Source of the DNA: Puniceicoccaceae bacterium
GTDB taxonomy: Bacteria > Verrucomicrobiota > Verrucomicrobiia > Opitutales > Coraliomargaritaceae
Length of the DNA stretch: 64,000 bases
Assembly: GCA_018402305.1 (NCBI GenBank)
Contig: JAGYJE010000004.1
Location: forward strand, 62,001 to 126,000
Direction: 5' to 3'
The position numbers and the translations under genes are program-made. Under the pieces are notes generated by a model, which saw only the letters and a list, made by a program, of their open reading frames with translations, searched no databases and was not told the origin of the DNA. Shown piece by piece: positions 54,785 through 62,958 of the stretch (the first letter of the stretch is position 1; the number at the start of each line of letters is the position of its first letter).

Positions 54785-56959
54785 ATGAATATACATAAAC
54801 CTATTTTGACCTTCTTTGCTTCAGTCGCGCTTCCTGCACTGAGCAGTTCGTTATCCTGCGCAAGCTCTGCGGAAGGGCAGCTGTTCTACGTGGCTCCTAA
54901 CGGCAGTGACACCGCTGCGGGAACCGAAGCAGCGCCGTTTCAGTCGATGGATCGTGCTCGGGAAGCCGTGCGCGGTTTTATTGCAGTCAACAGCACCTCG
55001 CCGCAGGACATCACCGTCTATTTCCAAGAGGGCAATTACGCAGTACAACAGTCCGTGGTCTTTACTGAGGCAGACTCCGCACCTGCGGGCACCCGGATCG
55101 AATACCGGGCATGCGAAGACGCCACCGTGGTGTTTTTTGGTGGCGTATCCCTGCCCGTTTCCGCATTCCAGCCGCTCAGCGCAGAAGATCCGCGCGTCGA
55201 GTCAATAATCGACCGCAATGCCCACAAGCACATCCGATACGCGCCATTGAAGGAACTCGGCATCACCGATTACGGGAAACGCAGTCTCCACGGGTTCCGG
55301 GTTGGTGGCGGCGCCACCCCGCCAATGGAACTCTTTATCAACGGTCGCTCCATGACTCCGGCCCGCTGGCCCAACGAAGGCCTGGCTCCCATGGACGATT
55401 CCATGCCTTTGGAGGATCGCATAATCGATGCGGGCGAAGACTGGACTCCGTCAAACAAGACCAGCAAGGGAGGCACTTTCCGTGTGGATTTCGACCGGCT
55501 AAAGCATTGGACCAACGCCGAAGATATGTTGCTGGACGGACTGGTTGCCAACGACTGGTCCTGGCAATCGCACCTGATCGCTTCGATGGATGCAGAGCAG
55601 AAGACCCTAACACTGCAGGATCCAGCTCCATATACGATCAAAATGACCCCACGCTTCTACATCGAAAACCTGCTCGAAGAGATAGACATGCCGGGCGAGT
55701 ACTTCATTGATCGCCAGACAGGCTACTTATACCTCTATCCACCCGCTGAGATGGCTGACGATGCCTTCCTTTGCGTCAGCACCCTGAAAGAGCCAATGCT
55801 GTCGATCGAGGGTGCCTCTCGCCTCACATTCCATGGAATCACCTTTGATACAGGTCGCGAAGCTGCCATTAGCCTGAACACAGGAGAAGCTAACCGGTTC
55901 AGCCAACTTGAGGTCCGCAATTTCACGGGGAACGCTGTCAAGCTGGCCGGTCGCAACAATGGCATTGTTCGTTCCGAGATCCACCACATCGGGGGTAGTG
56001 GCGTGATCCTTGAGGGGGGCGATTTTGACAGCCTGTTGCCCGGCGGCAACTTCGTCGAGGATACGACAATCCACAATTTCGCCCGCTACGACAAAGCCTA
56101 CACCCCCGGCGTCAAGCTGCTGGGTGTTGGCAACCGGGTGTCCCACTGCGAGATATACGAAGGTCCGCATGGGGGGATAACCATCAGCGGCAACGACCAC
56201 CTCATTGAGTACAACATCCTCCGCGACCTTATCAAGGACTTCAGCGATTTTGGCGCTATCTATGCAGCGATTGGAGCTAACCCGCTTCAGAGAGGCACAG
56301 TAATCCGCAGAAACCTAATCTACAATCTCGGGGCGCCAGACAGGAAGTGGTGTATCGGCATTTACAGCGACTGGTTCTCGCAGGGCTTCACGATCGAAGA
56401 GAACATTCTCTATCGCATCGGGGACCATCCAGAGATGTTTGAATTCATCGGAATCGTAAACAGCAGCGGTCGCTACAACAAAGTCCTCAACAACATCTTC
56501 ATAGATTGCCCCATCCCCTACGAGCGCGGCTACAACATGAGCTACGGCTACAAACAGAACGGCAACGACGTGAAGCTCCTGAAAAGCTGGCGCGACATCT
56601 TCGAAGACCCCGAATTACTCGGCGGTATTTACGGAATTCGCTATCCCGAACTTCACCGATTCTTCGATGAGGACATCTGGTTCCCCACCACCAGCTACTT
56701 TGAGAGGAACTTGATATACAACAAGGACATCCCCTTCAACGAGGGATACCTGCCAGAACACTTCATAGTGGACCGAACCAGCAAAGGCTGGGGCAAGCAC
56801 GAAGACCTGGCGAACGCTCGCGACAACTGGGTGACCAACGAAGACCCCGGATTTATCAATCCTTCAGAAATGAATCTCGAGCTTGAGCCGCATGCACGTG
56901 CCTTTGATGAAATCCCAGGATTCAGGAATATTCCCTTCTCGCAAATCGGCGTCCGCTAA
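54785..56959 (+). CDS. GH141-like right-handed beta-helix glycosidase
   Basis: The 724-aa exported protein starts, after its signal, with LFYVAPNGSDTAAGTEAAPFQSMDRAREAVRGF and VYFQEGNYAVQQSVVFTEADSAPAGTRIEYRACEDATVVFFGG. This N-terminal pattern is typical of GH141 and related beta-helix proteins. A beta-helix follows (LTFHGITFDTGREAAISLN, VEDTTIHNF, GVGNRVSHCEIYEGPHGGITISGNDHLIEYNILRDLIKDFSDFGAIYA). GH141 includes an alpha-L-fucosidase and xylanases and is recurrent in fucoidan-degrading Verrucomicrobia. The family assignment is by pattern only. Its position after GH95 and the symporter supports a fucosidase role. Confidence 0.75.
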   Translation: MNIHKPILTFFASVALPALSSSLSCASSAEGQLFYVAPNGSDTAAGTEAAPFQSMDRAREAVRGFIAVNSTSPQDITVYFQEGNYAVQQSVVFTEADSAPAGTRIEYRACEDATVVFFGGVSLPVSAFQPLSAEDPRVESIIDRNAHKHIRYAPLKELGITDYGKRSLHGFRVGGGATPPMELFINGRSMTPARWPNEGLAPMDDSMPLEDRIIDAGEDWTPSNKTSKGGTFRVDFDRLKHWTNAEDMLLDGLVANDWSWQSHLIASMDAEQKTLTLQDPAPYTIKMTPRFYIENLLEEIDMPGEYFIDRQTGYLYLYPPAEMADDAFLCVSTLKEPMLSIEGASRLTFHGITFDTGREAAISLNTGEANRFSQLEVRNFTGNAVKLAGRNNGIVRSEIHHIGGSGVILEGGDFDSLLPGGNFVEDTTIHNFARYDKAYTPGVKLLGVGNRVSHCEIYEGPHGGITISGNDHLIEYNILRDLIKDFSDFGAIYAAIGANPLQRGTVIRRNLIYNLGAPDRKWCIGIYSDWFSQGFTIEENILYRIGDHPEMFEFIGIVNSSGRYNKVLNNIFIDCPIPYERGYNMSYGYKQNGNDVKLLKSWRDIFEDPELLGGIYGIRYPELHRFFDEDIWFPTTSYFERNLIYNKDIPFNEGYLPEHFIVDRTSKGWGKHEDLANARDNWVTNEDPGFINPSEMNLELEPHARAFDEIPGFRNIPFSQIGVR

Positions 56960-57114
56960 TGTAACTGTGAATTAGAGCCCTGAGCTTTGCGGTCGATCCA
57001 ATGTCTCTGCTGCTGGGGCTGTTCGAGGACTTCGTGGGCAGCTGACTGTTATATTACCTGAGCAACAGCGCCCCGAATAAGCTAGGTTCATAGAGTTCCG
57101 CGGCATGAATGCGA

Positions 57115-57714
57115 CTATTCATGTTGGAGCTTCGTTGGACTCTCATGCCCCGTGCCGAAACGTTCTCTGTTTGGGTCGATATGCTCCGCGCGCCACTGGG
57201 CCGGGGCGCGTCCGGTCTGGCTTTCGGCGACAAGTCCACAGGCGCGGCTCTCCAGACTGCCTTCGGGGATCATCCCGGTGGTGTGGACAGCCTCGTGCAT
57301 CGCGTCGAACTGCATGAAAAAACGTCCGGGGTCCTCCAGCTTGTAGAAGCGTTCTTCGAACAGCCCTTTGGCCAGCCAGTGGTCGACGAGTTCGCCCCGA
57401 ATTTCAAACCAGTCCTCCGTCCAACCAACCTGCCGATCCGGCCGGTAGCGGTGCCAGTCGCCGGGTTTCAGTATGAACGCCGTGCCCGGGCGCACCCGCT
57501 GCTGCTCGCGCATCCATTCGATTTGCCCAGCACCCTCCCGGATCGCCACGAGTTGGAGGGCGTGGATGATGCGCCCCTTCTCCCAGGAGAAGGCCCGACC
57601 GCTGGGATGCTCGCCGGGCGGGTAGGCCTGCCCGGTCTGAATGGCAGTATGGCCGATCGCGCTGAGGTGCAGTCCGAAGCGATTACCCAGCGGAGCCAAG
57701 GGGAAATATTGGAA
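57115..57714 (-). pseudogene. AraC-family regulator, N-terminal sensor domain only
   Basis: The minus-strand frame encodes an AraC-type sugar-sensing domain: LAPLGNRFGLHLSAIGHTAIQTGQAYPPGEHPSG, GRIIHALQLVAIREGAGQIEW, RPGTAFILKPGDWHRYRPD and EDWFEIRGELVDHWLAKGLFEERFYKL. After AQWRAEHIDPNRER the sequence shifts frame and stops, and the C-terminal double helix-turn-helix is missing. The upstream side has DYFQYFP in frame but no ATG; only TTG 57699 is available and a stop lies just before. It is therefore not functional. Placed divergently to the RhaT fragment and isomerase, it was probably their regulator. Confidence 0.75.
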
Positions 57715-57804
57715 GTAATCTTTGATAGAAAATTATATGCCTGTGATTGAAAATGATGGGCAATGTTGCTTGTAGATATTTATTAAATGTGGGATATTCA
57801 GCCT

Positions 57805-57960
57805 ATGTCGACCCCTGATTCTGCTCCTTTTTATGGTATATTATTGCATGCTATTGGCGGCTGCCAGCTTCTATTTGCCCTTCCGCAATATTCGTTCTTG
57901 GCCCTGGGAAAATGCTTGGTTTTTGGGGGGCGTTTTCAGTTGGTTGAACGCGGCCCACTT
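57805..57960 (+). pseudogene. N-terminal fragment of RhaT-like sugar:proton symporter
   Basis: Two frames together give FYGILLHAIGG followed, after a frameshift near 57860, by LAAASFYLPFRNIRSWPWENAWFLGGVFSWL. This matches the first membrane helices of L-rhamnose:proton symporter (RhaT) proteins (...AAASFY-P---K-W-WE--W---G-FSW). The rest of the gene, about 300 codons, is absent. It lies between the AraC remnant and the isomerase, a natural place for a sugar transporter. Confidence 0.65.
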
Positions 57961-58011
57961 CTTACAACGCAGGACGTATTGTCCCCACCGGAACAAAAAT
58001 ATTAGAATATT

Positions 58012-59280
58012 ATGAAATTAGGTATTTTCTCAATCGGGCTCGACACATACTGGGATCAGTTTGACGGGCTATTGGATCATCTGAATGGCTATCACTGTGA
58101 AATCCGTGATCGCATCACAGGCATGGGCACCGAGGTGGTGGATGCCGGGATGGTGGATTGCCCGGAAAAGGCAGAGGGGGCGGCCACGCTTTTCAAGCAA
58201 GCGGATGTCGAACTGATTTTTCTGTTTATTTCCACCTATGCGCTTTCCTCCACTGTACTGCCTGTCGTGCAGAAGGCGAAAGTGCCCGTGGTGATGTTGA
58301 ACCTCCAGCCCGTGGCGCAGCTCGACTATGAGCGCTTCAATGCCCTGGGCGATCGCGGTAAAATGACGGGGCTCTGGTTGGAACATTGCCAGTCATGTTC
58401 GGTGCCGGAATTGGCCTGTGTGTTCAACCGGGCCGGGATCGACTACCATGTCGTGACTGGCTACCTGCAGCAGGATGCGGCCTGGCAGGAGATTGAAGAT
58501 TGGGTCGATGCCGCCAGAGTGCTTGCCGGGATGCGGACTAACCGCGTGGGCGTGATGGGGCATTACTACGGGGGGATGCTGGATGTTTATAGTGACTTGA
58601 CCCAACAGTCGGCGGTCTTTGGGAATCATTTCGAAATTTTGGAGATGTGCGAACTGGCGGAGTTGCGCGCCGCCGTGAGTGACGAAGACATGCGCGCCAA
58701 GGTCGACGAGTTTCGGTGCAAGTTTGAGGTGTCGGAGGAATGCGAGACTTCTGAGTTGGAGCGTGCTGCTCGCACCTCGGTGGCACTGGATCGATTAATT
58801 GCCCGGCATAATCTTGGGTCGATGGCCTATTACTACGAAGGACGTGGTGAGTATGAAAACATCGTGACCTCGATCATCGCGGGCAATACCCTGCTAACCG
58901 GTCGCAACATACCGATCGCCGGCGAGTACGAGATTAAAAACGTGCAAGCGATGAAGATCATGGATCTGCTCGGAGTGGGCGGTTCCTTCTCGGAATTCTA
59001 CCTGTCTGACTTTGTCGACGATGTGGTCTACCTGGGACACGACGGCCCGGCTCACTTTGCCATCGCGGAGGGGCGGGGGGGGCTCGTCCCGGTGCCCGTC
59101 TATCATGGGAAACCGGGCAAGGGGCTTTCGATTCAAATGGCGGTCAAACACAACAAAAAAAAGGGGTCATTCCGTATATTGCGATATAAATTGATCATAG
59201 CTCTGACTGTTCGCCTGTTTAAGCTCGCGGTGCAGCCGATTGACATAGACGCCGACAAGTTGAGGCACATCCATATTTAA
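58012..59280 (+). CDS. L-fucose/L-arabinose isomerase-like protein, 3' end replaced
   Basis: The first 381 or so residues match the arabinose/fucose isomerase-like family found in Planctomycetes and Verrucomicrobia (KLGIFSIGLDTYWDQFDGL, LIFLFISTYALSSTVLPVVQKAKVPVVMLNLQPV, RVGVMGHYYGGMLDVYSD, ITSIIAGNTLLTG). Such enzymes interconvert aldose and ketose in deoxy-sugar catabolism. After QMAVKHN the frame enters the inverted repeat and antisense strand of a RAYT element, adding 41 foreign residues (KKKGSFRILRYKL...). Family members run about 460-480 aa, so some 80-90 residues are lost. Activity is doubtful. The N-terminal fragment at 7496 is a second, more decayed copy. Confidence 0.8.
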   Translation: MKLGIFSIGLDTYWDQFDGLLDHLNGYHCEIRDRITGMGTEVVDAGMVDCPEKAEGAATLFKQADVELIFLFISTYALSSTVLPVVQKAKVPVVMLNLQPVAQLDYERFNALGDRGKMTGLWLEHCQSCSVPELACVFNRAGIDYHVVTGYLQQDAAWQEIEDWVDAARVLAGMRTNRVGVMGHYYGGMLDVYSDLTQQSAVFGNHFEILEMCELAELRAAVSDEDMRAKVDEFRCKFEVSEECETSELERAARTSVALDRLIARHNLGSMAYYYEGRGEYENIVTSIIAGNTLLTGRNIPIAGEYEIKNVQAMKIMDLLGVGGSFSEFYLSDFVDDVVYLGHDGPAHFAIAEGRGGLVPVPVYHGKPGKGLSIQMAVKHNKKKGSFRILRYKLIIALTVRLFKLAVQPIDIDADKLRHIHI

Positions 59281-59870
59281 TTTTCGGGCAATCCAGGTGC
59301 TCGGCGCGCTGGTATGTTGTTTCAGCTCGGATGCGATCCAGACTTTCCAGGGGGCCGATTTCTTGTCCCGGGCAATATCCGCTTCCGTTTTGCCTGCGGC
59401 TATAATTCCACGGTTCAGGCACTCCTCCCAGATCAGCTCATTGGCTTCCTTCAAATCACTTCCCTCCATGCGCAAACGCTCAAAAGACCCTTCCTTCAAA
59501 AGCCCTTCGCTCTGGAGCAACTCACGCTTGAAGGCTTTCGAGCCGAGGGCCCACCCCCGGCACATCTGGTCGAACGCCATCTCCTTCCGGGCTCCCGCGT
59601 CTTCAGAAAGCCATTGCAGATACTGCTCGTAGCTGCGGTGGCCTTTGGGCGTGTCATCCAAGTCTCCGGCCGCCCATAAAGCTCCCGTAGGATCCAGAAA
59701 CTCAGGTCGCAAGGCCCGCTTGCGCAGATACCAGTAGCTGGACCAACGGTATTGGCTCAGACCCGCCACATCGCACAGCCCCGCACTGACCGGGTTAAGA
59801 TGAATGCATGACCGCCGGAATACCCATGCGCAAGTTTAAAATATCGTGATATACGGAATGACCCCTTTTG
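59157..59870 (-). mobile_element. truncated RAYT-type element with inverted-repeat ends
   Basis: The ends are inverted copies: AAAAGGGGTCATTCCGTATAT (left, from about 59159) and ATATACGGAATGACCCCTTTT (right, 59849-59869). Each continues into a small internal palindrome (ATATTGCGATAT on the left, ATATCGTGATAT on the right), as in REP-type units mobilised by IS200-like tyrosine transposases. It interrupts the isomerase gene. No isomerase sequence is recognised to the right, so insertion was accompanied by loss of DNA. Confidence 0.7.
59167..59814 (-). pseudogene. REP-associated tyrosine transposase (RAYT), N-terminus missing
   Basis: The frame preserves the C-terminal half of a long RAYT protein: RSCIHLNPVSAGLCDVAGLSQYRWSSYWYLRK, then PEFLDPTGALWAAGDL, SYEQYLQWLSED and a helical tail ending QFISQYTE, whose stop lies in the element's terminal repeat. 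The HUH motif and catalytic tyrosine of the Y1 domain should be encoded upstream, but only about 50 bases remain before the element's end. It cannot transpose on its own, though related intact RAYTs elsewhere in the genome might act on it. Confidence 0.75.
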
Positions 59871-59922
59871 TGGCGTTCAGAAAAATATAGTTGCTCTTAA
59901 GTCGAATTTTAGCCTTACATTG

Positions 59923-59934
59923 TAAATATATTTA
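59923..59934 (+). promoter_or_regulatory. TAAATATATTTA palindrome upstream of hipB-like gene
   Basis: A perfect 12-bp AT-only palindrome ends 11 bases before the ATG of the HTH antitoxin gene. HipB-type proteins bind palindromes over their own promoter, so this is a candidate operator, and TAAATATAT could also contain the -10 box. Confidence 0.5.
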
Positions 59935-59945
59935 ACTTTAATCAT

Positions 59946-60245
59946 TTGATGAATGAAATCACTCCAGGGGATGTTAGCGTGCGTTTAGGGCGAAACTTAA
60001 AGAGCCGCCGTGTATCGCAGGGTTTGCGCCTGGTCGATGTTTCGCAGCGATCCGGTCTTTCTGTGCCGACCATCCGAGCGATCGAACGGGGCGACCGCTC
60101 TGTTTCTTTTGGAAACTATGCTTTTGTCGCCGTCATGCTCGGCGCGGGCGATTTGTTTCAGTCGATTTTCGAAGATGGGCGAGACAGTGGCTCGGATCTG
60201 GAGCGGTCTCGCGTGAGAGTCTCAAAGCCAAAGGCGATGCGATGA
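59946..60245 (+). CDS. XRE-family HTH antitoxin (HipB-like)
   Basis: The 99-aa protein has a Cro/C1-type helix-turn-helix (LGRNLKSRRVSQGLRLVDVSQRSGLSVPTIRAIERGDRSVSFGNYAFVAVMLG) at residues 13-65 and a basic C-terminus. Its stop overlaps the start of the HipA-like gene (ATGA), so the two are translationally coupled. It should neutralise the kinase and repress the operon. Confidence 0.9.
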   Translation: MMNEITPGDVSVRLGRNLKSRRVSQGLRLVDVSQRSGLSVPTIRAIERGDRSVSFGNYAFVAVMLGAGDLFQSIFEDGRDSGSDLERSRVRVSKPKAMR

Positions 60246-61468
60246 GATTGGAAGTTGTTTACCAAGGTGCTGTCGTCGGCGAACTTTTTGTGGGAAAGGA
60301 TGGCTTGCCTGTCTTCACTTACACGTCCGACTTCATTCGCTCAGGGCTGGAGCTTTCGCCGCTGCACTTACCTTTGGCGGCGGCACCTTACCAGATTCGC
60401 AAACCTGCGCTACGGAATCTACCCGGACTCGTTTTTGATTCCTTGCCGGATAGCTATGGTTTACTGGCTTTGCGAGAGCGGTTGAAGCGGATCGAACTAC
60501 CCGAGACCGAGAGGGGTGTATTGTCTTTGCTCGCTTTGATTGGGGAGTCGGGCATCGGTGCGCTTGAATACCGACCCTTGGTCGAAGATGCGCATTCTGA
60601 GCGCTTGCTTACGCTGGCGCAGACGATTCAAGAATCCAAACAATTGGTGAGCGCTGTCGATTCGAACCAGCTGGGGCGCGCCTTTTTGCAAACGGCGGGT
60701 AATGCGGGCGGACAACATCCCAAAGCGACGGGCTACTGGGAACCTGTTGCAGAACGTCTCCATTTAGGCAACGACGGCGCTGCGCATGACTGGCAGGCTG
60801 TGATCGTTAAACTGGATTTAGAGAGTCATGTTCCCGTGAATATCGTAGAGCGCATCTATCTCCGCATGGCTGAAGCGTCTGGGATTGAAACGGCCAAAAG
60901 TTGGCTGGTGCACAATGAGCAAGGTGCCCACCTGGTTTCGTTGAGATTCGACCGCGATACCTGCGGCGGCAAGCGGCATCAACATAGCTTTGCCGGTATG
61001 GCGCATTTGGACTTTAATCAGCGAGGACACAGTTACGAACAACTGTTGACCACGGTGATGCGTGTTTGCTCGGATCGTCGCGACTTGGTGGAAGCCTACC
61101 GCAGGGCCGTATTCAATGTGATGGCGCACAATCAAGACGACCACGCCAAGAACTTTTCCTTCACTATGGAGAAAGACGGCACTTTTCGCTTAAGCCCGGC
61201 CTACGATTTAGTGTTCACCGAGTCCGAAGATGGGGCGGGGCATTGGATGACGATGAATGCAAAGTCCGAACGCATCCAGCGCAGCGATCTCGTTCGACTC
61301 GGGGAGAAGTTCAATTTTAAGACTCGCGAGATACAATCCATTTTTGGCGAGGTCGCCAAGGGCGTCGCCAAGTTTGAAGCTTATGCCCAAGAGGAAAAGC
61401 TGGGCTCGGGGTGGAACGTGAAAATCAAGCAAAACCTGCAAGTCATTCGCGAACGGTTCAGGATGTAG
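60242..61468 (+). CDS. HipA-like serine/threonine kinase toxin
   Basis: This 408-aa protein has the HipA N-terminal domain (GAVVGELFVGKDGLPVFTYTSDFIRSG...LSPLHLPL), then LPGLVFDSLPDSYGLLALRERL, the ATP-loop region AGNAGGQHPKATGYWE, and the catalytic loop HNQDDHAKNFSFTM with SPAYDLVF. HipA kinases phosphorylate aminoacyl-tRNA synthetases or other targets and slow growth. The gene is full length and looks functional. The usual Ser in the Gly-rich loop used for inactivating autophosphorylation is replaced by Asn/Ala (GNAGGQ). Confidence 0.92.
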   Translation: MRLEVVYQGAVVGELFVGKDGLPVFTYTSDFIRSGLELSPLHLPLAAAPYQIRKPALRNLPGLVFDSLPDSYGLLALRERLKRIELPETERGVLSLLALIGESGIGALEYRPLVEDAHSERLLTLAQTIQESKQLVSAVDSNQLGRAFLQTAGNAGGQHPKATGYWEPVAERLHLGNDGAAHDWQAVIVKLDLESHVPVNIVERIYLRMAEASGIETAKSWLVHNEQGAHLVSLRFDRDTCGGKRHQHSFAGMAHLDFNQRGHSYEQLLTTVMRVCSDRRDLVEAYRRAVFNVMAHNQDDHAKNFSFTMEKDGTFRLSPAYDLVFTESEDGAGHWMTMNAKSERIQRSDLVRLGEKFNFKTREIQSIFGEVAKGVAKFEAYAQEEKLGSGWNVKIKQNLQVIRERFRM

Positions 61469-61854
61469 TGGCTCACTTTGCGGACGAGTCTGACGCAGCA
61501 CGGTGCGTTCTGCTTCGAATTGGTTGATAATTCTGATCAGTGAAAGGAACACAGAAAACAGAAGCCCAGCAGACGTATTTCTTAAGCTAGCATGGAAACT
61601 AGGATGCAGTTAGAATAAAAGAATTTGATAGCAACTGGTGTATTTTGATCTGCGTTTATTGCGTCTGACTTTACCCAGTTGCCCGTAAGAAGAGCCACTT
61701 TCGAACAAACCAAAAATACCGAAGGAAGCCACAACAAGTTATCTCCACCAAAGAAACCGATGACCAAGGTAGCCACTGATAATAGCAGGCTTGGCCTTGT
61801 TTCTGCAAAAGCGTGACCCAACGGTGGCTTATGAGTTAACATTATGCGGTGCGC
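61469..61854. other. gene-poor stretch, possible small membrane ORF on minus strand
   Basis: A minus-strand open frame (61582-61842, 86 codons) contains two hydrophobic stretches (SLLLSVATLVIGFFGG and LLWLPSVFLVCSKVALLTG). It has no recognised family and no visible ribosome site. It may be a small membrane protein or chance. Nothing else is seen here. Confidence 0.25.
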
Positions 61855-61857
61855 ATG

Positions 61858-62311
61858 GGTATCCCGGCGGCTTGGGCAGTCGACCCCGCTGGCGCGGGTT
61901 CGCTACGCCTGATCGCGTTCGGGCAAGCGGCGATTGCGGGTAGCGACGGGGCGCTAGCCGTGTCGACGTCTGGGGCGTTTAGCCGGTATCCCGGCGGTTT
62001 GGGCAGTCGACCCCGCTGGCGCGGGTTCGCTACGCCTGAACGCTTTCGGGCAAGCGGCGATTGCGGGTAGCGACGCGGCGCTAGCCGTGTCGACGTCTGG
62101 TGCGTTTAGCCGGTATCCCGGGGGTTTGGGCAGTCGACCCCGCTGGCGCGGGTTCGCTACGCCTGATCGCTTTCGGGCAAGCGGCGATTGCGGGTAGCGA
62201 CGGGGCGCTAGCCGTGTCGACGTCTGGGGGCGTTTAGCCGGTATCGCGGCGGTTTGGGCAGTCGACCCCGCTGGCGCGGGTTCGCTACGCCTGATCGCGT
62301 TCGGGCAAGCG
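61858..62311. repeat. 127-bp tandem repeat, about 3.6 copies
   Basis: Nearly identical units with period 127, 127 and 128 bp start, for example, at CAGTCGACCCCGCTGGCG (61877, 62004, 62131, 62259). Each includes the hairpin CCCGC-TGGC-GCGGG, GGGGCGCTAGCCG and CCGGTATCCCGG. The period is not a multiple of three, so it is not a protein repeat. It ends 6 bases before the folA stop. GC content is much higher than the neighbouring AT-rich stretch. Confidence 0.93.
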
Positions 62312-62317
62312 ACTAGC

Positions 62318-62791
62318 TTAGGCCTGCCTTATCCAGTGCTCGATGCTATAGTCCGGATTCTTCTCAACGATGGAATCGAGGGTAAACCTGTCTTCGAATT
62401 TCGGGAAAAAGGCGTCGCCGTTGACCGTGCGGTGGACGCGGGTGAGGAAAATTTCGTCGGTTTTATCAAGCAATTGCGCGTAGACCTCGCCGCCGCCGGC
62501 GATCCAGATGGTTTTGTCGGTCTGAAGGTGATCGAGCATGGCGAGGTCGGTAAAGCTGTGTGCGCCGGGGATCTCCCGGGGCTGGCGGCTCAGGACATAG
62601 GTTTCACGACCGGGCAGCGGGCGACCGATCGCCTCGAAGGTTTTCCGCCCCATGACAAGCAGGCCGCCCATGGTTTTTTGTTTGAACCACTTAAAATCAT
62701 CGGGCAGGTGCCAGGGAATGTCGCCCGCGTTGCCGATGACTCGATTCTCTGACATCGCAGCGATGGCTTTGTAGGACTTGTTAGAGTTCAT
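62318..62791 (-). CDS. folA: dihydrofolate reductase
   Basis: This 157-aa enzyme reduces dihydrofolate to tetrahydrofolate with NADPH. The N-terminal substrate region AIAAMSENRVIGNAGDIPWHLPDDFKWFKQKTMGG, MGRKTFEAIGRPLPGRETYVLSR and IWIAGGGEVYAQLL (the GG-E/D-VY motif) are typical, and length is normal. Together with thyA upstream on the same strand it forms the classic folate/thymidylate pair. Its 3' end touches the 127-bp repeat. Confidence 0.97.
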   Translation of the reverse strand: MNSNKSYKAIAAMSENRVIGNAGDIPWHLPDDFKWFKQKTMGGLLVMGRKTFEAIGRPLPGRETYVLSRQPREIPGAHSFTDLAMLDHLQTDKTIWIAGGGEVYAQLLDKTDEIFLTRVHRTVNGDAFFPKFEDRFTLDSIVEKNPDYSIEHWIRQA

Positions 62792-62809
62792 GGGGGTTCG
62801 GTTTTCTAG

Positions 62810-62947
62810 TTTTCAGTTGTCTGGTTTTCAGTTTGAGGAGTGTAATACTGACGCAAAATACCTGACGATTCAACCGATAACCGACAACCGACAACGGATA
62901 ACTGGGAACCGTTAACCGTTAACCGATAACCGCCGTCGCCTGACGGC
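62810..62947. repeat. short tandem repeats between thyA and folA
   Basis: Two simple repeats lie in the 167-bp spacer. The first is a degenerate TTTTCAGT series (about 62810-62834). The second is a 7-bp series of AACCGAT/AACCGAC/AACCGTT (about 62872-62931, eight or nine units, some altered). GCCGTCGCCTGACGGC follows, with dyad symmetry that may act as the thyA terminator. The heptamer period matches the TTGAACR repeat at 2792. Confidence 0.8.
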
Positions 62948-62958
62948 CTCCGTCGGCC

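Noticed and set aside
57109..57750. 213-codon plus-strand frame as a gene
   Set aside because: The opposite strand carries clear AraC-sensor sequence. The plus-strand frame is its shadow.
61858..62311. CRISPR array
   Set aside because: Units are 127 bp and repeat in full with almost no variable part, so there is no repeat-spacer pattern. No cas genes are near.
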